Origin: Planctomycetota bacterium
Lineage (GTDB): Bacteria > Planctomycetota > PUPC01 > DSUN01
Length of the DNA: 17,826 nt
Reading direction: 5' to 3'
Assembly: GCA_016872875.1 (NCBI GenBank)
Contig: VGYW01000152.1
Span: 1-17,826 of the forward strand
The position numbers and the translations under genes are program-made. Shown here piece by piece: positions 13,348 through 17,826 of the stretch (position 1 is the first letter of the stretch; the number at the start of each line of letters is the position of its first letter). The notes under the pieces are model-generated. The model worked only from the letters and a program-made list of their open reading frames with translations. It made no database searches and was not told the origin of the DNA.

Positions 13348-14223
13348 ATGCGAATCCCCTTCGTGAAGATGCACGGCTGCGGGAACGACTACATCTATAT
13401 TGACTGCCGCGAGCGGGAGCCCTCGACTTCGCTCGGGCCAGGGCTTGATGACCCGCCGGCCCTGGCCCGCCGCCTGAGCGACCGCCACTTTGGGGTCGGC
13501 GGCGACGGCATCATCCTCATCCTCCCCTCGACCCAGGCCGACTACAGGATGCGGATGTTCAACGCCGACGGCTCGGAGGCCGAGATGTGCGGGAACGGCA
13601 TCCGCTGCTTCGCCAAGTGGCTCTACGACCGCGGCCTGGTCGCGGGCGAGGAGGCGCGCATCGAGACCGCCGCCGGCATCCGCGTCGTCCGCATCTACGC
13701 CGACGGCGGCAAGGCGCGCCGCGTCCGCGTCGACATGGGCCTCCCACACACCAGCCGCGGCGGCATCCCGATGATAGGCCCCGACTGCCCGGTTGTCCGC
13801 GAGGACCTCGCAGTCGAGGTCCCCGGCCAGGGCACCTCCATCTTCCGCATCACCGCCGTCTCGATGGGCAACCCCCACTGCGTGGTCTACGTGGACGACA
13901 CGGACATGTTCCCCGTCGCCACCTATGGCCCGCTCATCGAGCGCCATCGGGCGTTCCCGCGGCGGACCAACGTCGAGTTCGTCCAGGTCCTCTCCGCAGG
14001 GGAGGCCAGGATGCGCGTCTGGGAGCGCGGCTCGGGCGAGACCCTCGCCTGCGGCACCGGCGCCTCCGCCACCTGCGTCGCAGGCGTCCTCAACGGCAAG
14101 ACCGACCGCCGTCTCCTCCTCCACCTCCTCGGCGGCGACCTCGAGCTCGAATGGGCCGACGACGGCTCCGTCTACCTCACCGGCCCAGCCGAAGAGGTCT
14201 TTGAGGGGACCGTTGAGCTGTAG
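13348..14223 (+). CDS. dapF: Diaminopimelate epimerase
   Basis: The 291-residue product converts LL- to meso-diaminopimelate for lysine and peptidoglycan synthesis in the cytosol. Both catalytic cysteines are present: C81 in FNADGSEAEMCGNGIRC and C235 in GSGETLACGTGAS. KMHGCGNDYIYID, RHFGVGGDG, SMGNPHCVV and RTNVEFVQ complete the family pattern. ATG 13348 lies nine bases after AAGGAG. Residues 24-34 (PSTSLGPGLD region) form an insertion of roughly 8 residues compared with E. coli DapF, encoded by the imperfect palindrome CCCTCGACTTCGCTCGGG (13420-13437). This suggests a short repeat entered the gene in frame, in a loop before the RRLSDRH helix. The following gene has the same direction, but a hairpin lies between. 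Confidence 0.96.
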   Translation: MRIPFVKMHGCGNDYIYIDCREREPSTSLGPGLDDPPALARRLSDRHFGVGGDGIILILPSTQADYRMRMFNADGSEAEMCGNGIRCFAKWLYDRGLVAGEEARIETAAGIRVVRIYADGGKARRVRVDMGLPHTSRGGIPMIGPDCPVVREDLAVEVPGQGTSIFRITAVSMGNPHCVVYVDDTDMFPVATYGPLIERHRAFPRRTNVEFVQVLSAGEARMRVWERGSGETLACGTGASATCVAGVLNGKTDRRLLLHLLGGDLELEWADDGSVYLTGPAEEVFEGTVEL

Positions 14224-14258
14224 CCTGGCGCGCGTGTCAGCGGGGATGAGTGGATGAA

Positions 14259-14307
14259 TGGATGGGTGGATGGGTGTCTGACAACCATCCAATCATCCAC
14301 CCATCCA
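14259..14307. repeat. 14-bp perfect inverted repeat after dapF
   Basis: TGGATGGGTGGATG (14259-14272) pairs with CATCCACCCATCCA (14294-14307) over a 21-nt loop, within longer GGATG/CATCC simple repeats. It lies 35 bp after the dapF stop. It is a plausible attenuator or terminator of dapF, though no T-tract follows. Confidence 0.65.
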
Positions 14308-14351
14308 ATCGTCCCCTTCAGTTGCGGCCGCGGCCCGCACTAAGGTCATTC

Positions 14352-15968
14352 ATGCCCCACCGCGGCGTCCGCTACTACCATTCCGTCCCGCCCCCCGAGA
14401 ACGAGTGGGAGCCTGACTACGCGGCCATCGCCCGCGCGGGCTTCGAGGTGGTCGTGCTCCCCACGCCCTTCGAGGGGGAGCGCGGCCTGGCGTCGCTGCT
14501 GCGCCAGATGGGGCTCGCCGCAAGACACGGGCTGAAGGTGGTGGCCATGCCCGTTCGCGGCGGCCACGCGGCCTGCCTCCAGGGCGAACAGGCCCGCTCG
14601 TGGGCGAGCGCCGTCCACCAAGAGGCCCCCGGCCTGGCCGTTCTGGCCCCCTTCACCGTCCAGAATCCCTGGGCCGTGTCTACTGGCTCTGCCGGCCTCC
14701 ACGCGGCAGGGGGGCAATGGGCGTGCCTGGCCTCCGGCTTGTTGCCACACGAAGTGGCTGACCGCACGCGGGCCTTCGCCTGGGGCCGGAGCCCCTGGAT
14801 CATCGGCCTGCCAGCCCACGCCGCGGCCCAGGTGCGGCTCCAGTCGTGGAGCAGCCTGCTCGCGCCCGACGCCACGCTGGTCTACGAGGCCTGGCGGCCT
14901 GACCTCCACCCGGAGGGAAGCGTGGAGCCTGGGCTGGCGCTGCCCGACGGCTCGCCCAGCCCGCGCTTGAGGGAGCTCGAGCGGCTCGACGCCCTCCTCG
15001 CCCGCCACCCCGACCTTGCCGCCGCGCGGCCCTGCCCGGCGGATGCCGCCGTCGTCGTGCTGAGCGAGGCGGCGGAGTTCTGGGCGAACACGCCGAGCCA
15101 GACGAGCTACTGGGATGCGCTTCAGGACGCGCGGTACGCGCTCGGCTCGCGGGGCGCGCACGTGGAGCTCGCCCCGCCCGACGCCTTGTCCCGCTACCCC
15201 CTCGCCTACCTGCCCATGCCCTTCGCCGTGAGCGCGGCCACGGCGGATGCCTTGCGCCGCTACGTGGAGGGCGGCGGCTGCCTCGTGGCCGAGGCCGGCC
15301 TCGCCCGCTTCGACGAGCGTGGCCGCACCGCGCGCCTGACCCCCCTCCACGGCCTCGACGCGGTTTTCGGCGCAAAGGCGCTCGACGCGCCCGAACCCCT
15401 CGCCGCCGACCACGTGCCCACCTTCACCGGCCGCCGCGGCCCCTACCCCTGCTCCGGCTGCCGCGAGCCCCTCGCCGCCGCCACGGGCAGGGTCAAGGCC
15501 ACCTTCCCCGACGGCGCCGCGGCCATCGTGGACCACGCCTTCGGCTCAGGCGCCGCGCGCCTCATCGGCACCCATCCCTCGCGCGGCTGCGGCGCCAAGG
15601 CCGACAAGCGCTCCGCACAGGTCATCCTCGACTCCCTCGCCCTTGCCAGGGTCAAGCCCCGCGTCTTCACCTCATCGCCCAGCGTATGCGCGCGGCTCCT
15701 GACCGCCGACCACGACACCTGGTTCCTTTGCGCCTTCAACACCTCGGGGGCGGTTCAGGAGGCCAAGCTGCGGGTGAGTCGTGGCCTCGCCCGCTTCCGC
15801 CGCGCCCTCGACCTCATCAGCGGCAAGCGCCAGCGCGTCCTCAACAACGCCATCCGCCTGCGCCTGGAGCCCGCCGACGGCGTGGTCCTGCGCCTCGACG
15901 CCACCTCCCTCCTCCGCCATTGGCGCGCCCGCCGCCGCGCCGCCAAGGCCGCCTCCCACCGCGGCTAG
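14352..15968 (+). CDS. GH42-like protein with beta-galactosidase trimerisation-type domain
   Basis: The 538-residue product is not fully recognised. The N-terminus (VRYYHSVPPPENEWEPDYAAIARAGFEVVVLPTPFEGE) resembles the first strand and helix of a GH42-type barrel. Residues 140-225 (TRAFAWGRSPWIIGL...RLRELERLDALLARHPDLA) resemble the end of such a barrel. Residues 231-345 (AAVVVLSEAAEFW, YPLAYLPMPFAVSAATADALRRYVEGGGCLVAEA) fit the glutamine-amidotransferase-like trimerisation domain of GH42 enzymes. The barrel is about 200 residues shorter than usual, and no clear pair of catalytic glutamates is visible, so it may not hydrolyse sugars. No signal peptide is evident. ATG 14352 was chosen because upstream codons come from simple repeats; only AAGG precedes it. 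The C-terminus is arginine- and alanine-rich. Confidence 0.6.
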   Translation: MPHRGVRYYHSVPPPENEWEPDYAAIARAGFEVVVLPTPFEGERGLASLLRQMGLAARHGLKVVAMPVRGGHAACLQGEQARSWASAVHQEAPGLAVLAPFTVQNPWAVSTGSAGLHAAGGQWACLASGLLPHEVADRTRAFAWGRSPWIIGLPAHAAAQVRLQSWSSLLAPDATLVYEAWRPDLHPEGSVEPGLALPDGSPSPRLRELERLDALLARHPDLAAARPCPADAAVVVLSEAAEFWANTPSQTSYWDALQDARYALGSRGAHVELAPPDALSRYPLAYLPMPFAVSAATADALRRYVEGGGCLVAEAGLARFDERGRTARLTPLHGLDAVFGAKALDAPEPLAADHVPTFTGRRGPYPCSGCREPLAAATGRVKATFPDGAAAIVDHAFGSGAARLIGTHPSRGCGAKADKRSAQVILDSLALARVKPRVFTSSPSVCARLLTADHDTWFLCAFNTSGAVQEAKLRVSRGLARFRRALDLISGKRQRVLNNAIRLRLEPADGVVLRLDATSLLRHWRARRRAAKAASHRG

Positions 15969-15975
15969 GGCGCAC

Positions 15976-16000
15976 CACGGAGACACGGAGCACACGGAGA
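15976..16000. repeat. CACGGAG short tandem repeat in a convergent gap
   Basis: CACGGAG occurs three times in the 77-bp gap between two convergent genes. No terminator hairpin with a T-tract is visible there. Confidence 0.7.
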
Positions 16001-16045
16001 AGAGCCCCGGCAAGCCAGCAGGCCACAAGGGCGAGCTGAAGAGCA

Positions 16046-17377
16046 TCAGGGGCCGGCAATGAGGGAGGCGACCGCCCTCTGTTCGCCGCGGAGGAATTCC
16101 ACGGGGAGCTTCGAGCCGCGCTCGGCCTCGATGAGGACTCGGCGCAGTTCCGGAAGGGCAGCTTCCTTCCCGCCCAGCGTGGCGAGGATGTCGCCATCCT
16201 TGAGGCCAGCCACCTGGGCGGGGCCGCCGTCGAGGATCCGGGTGACGCGAAGGCCGGCGGCGCGCTTCGGCGCAGGCCCCTGTTCCGTCCAGGGAGCCAC
16301 ATGCATGCCGAGGAGGAGTTCCTGAAGCTCAACCAGAGAGCTGCCATATTCCGAGTAGGAGCGGTTGTCGGCCCGCAGGACGCTGCGGAGGAGGGCGACG
16401 GCCCCGGGCTTGTCACCTTCGAACAGCCGCCGCATGCCTGCGAAGTAGCAGGCCTCCATGGTCTTGTTGGCGGTCGCCGCCTTCGTCGGCCCGGTCGCGG
16501 ACGCGAGGAGATCGGCCTCTGTGACCTCGCCCAGGAGCAAACGGCCAATCTCGTGCGCCCAGTCTGCGGCCACATTGCAGCCAGGCCGCAGTTTCGCTCT
16601 CGCGGCCTTGAGTCCGGCCCGCAACTCCCCTGTCGCGCCGACGCGCTCGCCAAGCCTGGAGCGCACGACCCAGGTGCGCAGCAGCGACCATTCCCAGCCG
16701 CCAATCTCGTTGGCGCGCCGGAAGTCGGCCAGAGCCTCCTTCCAGTTCCGCAGATCATGGTGGGCCACCCCACGCCAGAACCAGGACTCGGCATTGGTGG
16801 GGTCCGCTGTGGCTGCCGCGCCGAGGTCGGCAATGCCCTCTTGGCTATCCCCCTTCGCTAGCCTTGCCATGCCGCGACGTCTCAGCGCCAGGTCCCAGTT
16901 CGGCTTCAGGTCGAGCGCCCGGTCGGCATCGGCGATGGCGCCCTCGAAGTCGTCCAACAGCCTTCTCGCCTCGCTCCGCACGTCGTAGCTGAAGACGGCG
17001 TCCGGCTTCAGCTCGATGGCCTTGTCAGCCTCAGGAGTCGGTTTCTCCCTGTCGCCCGTCTCGATCCAGAGCAGGCCACGCATGGCATACGCATCGTGCG
17101 ACTTGGGGTTGAGACGAATCGCCTCGTTGAAGTCGGCCAGGGCCTTGTCGTAGTCGCGTTGGATCGCATGGGTGACGCCGCGCACGACGTAGAGCAGCGG
17201 GTCGTTGGGCTGGAGCGCGATTGCGGTTGAGACCTCGGCCAAGGCCCCCGCGTTGTCGCGCTCCTTGAACTTGGCCCAACCCCGTTCCATCACCTGGTTG
17301 ACCTCTTCCTCCGCTGCGAGGTCAGCCAACGCGCTGGCCAGTGCGAAGTTGAGCGCCACCAGAGCTCTGGCAACCAC
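16046..17377 (-). CDS. Secreted TPR protein with C-terminal PDZ domain
   Basis: The 443-residue product starts at GTG 17377, six bases after AAAGGAGG. Residues 1-18 (VARALVALNFALASALA) look like a short Sec signal, implying an envelope or periplasmic location. Several tetratricopeptide repeats follow from about 25 to 225, for example YVVRGVTHAIQRDYDKALADFNEAIRLNP and SWFWRGVAHHDLRNWKEALADFRRA. A less regular helical region runs from 230 to 360. Residues 372-438 form a PDZ domain: GLRVTRILDGGPAQVAGLKDGDILATLGG, then VEFLRGEQ. No protease or other catalytic domain is present, so it is best seen as a protein-binding scaffold. A good promoter lies about 105 bp upstream. The partner is unknown. 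Confidence 0.85.
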   Translation of the reverse strand: MVARALVALNFALASALADLAAEEEVNQVMERGWAKFKERDNAGALAEVSTAIALQPNDPLLYVVRGVTHAIQRDYDKALADFNEAIRLNPKSHDAYAMRGLLWIETGDREKPTPEADKAIELKPDAVFSYDVRSEARRLLDDFEGAIADADRALDLKPNWDLALRRRGMARLAKGDSQEGIADLGAAATADPTNAESWFWRGVAHHDLRNWKEALADFRRANEIGGWEWSLLRTWVVRSRLGERVGATGELRAGLKAARAKLRPGCNVAADWAHEIGRLLLGEVTEADLLASATGPTKAATANKTMEACYFAGMRRLFEGDKPGAVALLRSVLRADNRSYSEYGSSLVELQELLLGMHVAPWTEQGPAPKRAAGLRVTRILDGGPAQVAGLKDGDILATLGGKEAALPELRRVLIEAERGSKLPVEFLRGEQRAVASLIAGP

Positions 17378-17482
17378 AGGATTCCTCCTTTCGACCTATC
17401 CGAAGCCCCGTCCGCATCGGGGAGCGATGGGTCTGGGCGGCCGACGCTGCCCGTGTCACGGCCATGCAGCGAGCGGGAGGGC

Positions 17483-17511
17483 AGTCTACCACCGTGCCAC
17501 GAGCGCGTCAA
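17483..17511 (-). promoter_or_regulatory. Putative promoter of the TPR-PDZ gene
   Basis: On the minus strand, TTGACG (17506-17511) and TAGACT (17483-17488) are separated by 17 bp. The expected start near 17476 gives a leader of about 100 nt to GTG 17377. Confidence 0.6.
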
Positions 17512-17572
17512 GAAACCGTGGGGGCGTGGTCCGTTCCGGACAGGGCGGTCGCTTGCGCGCCGTTGCCTCTCA

Positions 17573-17826
17573 TGGGGAGAAAGGACTCCACACCTGTACA
17601 GGTGTGGAATCCTCGTCTCCCCCCCGATCTCGCCCGAGAAGCGCCGCCTTGCTGCCCAAGCATGCGACGGTGGTGGCCAGGCTCCCTCGAGCGCCCGCTC
17701 CGCCATGGGGAAGGAGGATTCCACACCTGTACACGTGTGGAATCCTCGTCTCCCCCGCGATCTCGCCCGAGGAGCGCCGCCTTGCTGCCCAAGCATGCGA
17801 CGGTCGTGGCAAGGCTCCCTCGAGCG
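17573..17826. repeat. 133-bp tandem repeat with palindromic core (runs off the window)
   Basis: Two near-identical units start at about 17573 and 17704, with a period of 133 bp measured between cores. Each has a 30-bp palindrome with one mismatched pair (17583-17612 and 17716-17745); the first contains the perfect 20-mer CCACACCTGTACAGGTGTGG. Shared flanks include CTCGCCCGAG, GCCGCCTTGCTGCCCAAGCA and GGCTCCCTCGAGCG. The second unit ends at the window edge, so more copies may follow. Minus-strand open frames cross it in several phases but look spurious. Confidence 0.88.

Noticed and set aside
14346..15536. Long minus-strand open frame (396 codons) opposite the GH42-like gene
   Set aside because: Its composition is biased as expected for an antisense shadow, and the plus-strand product has recognisable domain features.
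15841..16833. 330-codon minus-strand frame overlapping the TPR-PDZ gene
   Set aside because: It is out of phase with clear TPR and PDZ motifs, and its product is a low-complexity Arg/Pro/Ser-rich sequence.
17290..17796. Overlapping minus-strand open frames across the 133-bp repeat
   Set aside because: Three phases are open at once and the peptides simply repeat with the DNA; no ribosome site or domain supports translation.
17573..17826. CRISPR array
   Set aside because: The repeated part is over 100 bp with no short unique spacers of even length, and no cas gene is present.

Overview
The window is GC-rich chromosomal DNA, probably from an uncultured member of the PVC group, most likely Planctomycetota or Lentisphaerota. 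This is an inference from gene content: Tat-exported Gfo/Idh/MocA oxidoreductases, a secreted discoidin-domain protein, a rhomboid with a charged C-terminal tail, a GH42-like protein, and intergenic regions dense in palindromic repeats. Genes mostly use strong AAGGAGG-type ribosome sites and sigma70-like promoters with 17-18 bp spacers. No rRNA gene, integrase, transposase or CRISPR array is visible.

Layout, left to right. 1-2037: palindromic repeats, then a ygiQ-type radical SAM gene that appears to be leaderless. 2038-2483: non-coding, with an inverted repeat and 9-nt-period tracts. 2484-4280 (minus): a frameshifted SIR2-like pseudogene and a ParE/RelE-type toxin-antitoxin pair; the pair lies between two 39-bp direct repeats that match the 3' end of the next gene. 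4394-5797 (minus): an intact Tat-exported Gfo/Idh/MocA oxidoreductase. 6105-9344 (plus): a single-polypeptide type IIG-like restriction-modification enzyme. 9375-10059 (minus): a second Gfo/Idh/MocA gene broken by a large internal deletion. 10219-10926 (minus): a secreted discoidin-domain protein. 10927-11663: about 740 bp of repeats, including a small TA-flanked mobile element inside a larger palindromic element. 11711-11786: tRNA-Thr(CGT). 12018-12863: rhomboid protease. 12864-13286: repeats, including the uninterrupted palindromic element. 13348-14223: dapF. 14352-15968: GH42-like protein. 16046-17377 (minus): secreted TPR-PDZ protein. 17573 to the end: the start of a 133-bp tandem repeat with a palindromic core.

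Two themes link the genes. The SIR2 remnant, toxin-antitoxin pair and type IIG enzyme form a small, partly decayed defence and addiction patch inside oxidoreductase genes. The spaces between genes are filled with at least six families of palindromic or short-period repeats. Some are nested inside one another, and two appear to have entered the reading frames of ygiQ and dapF without breaking them. No complete new multi-gene system is evident. The most unusual content is the nested repeat architecture, especially the TA-flanked insertion with an empty-site relative 1.7 kb away.
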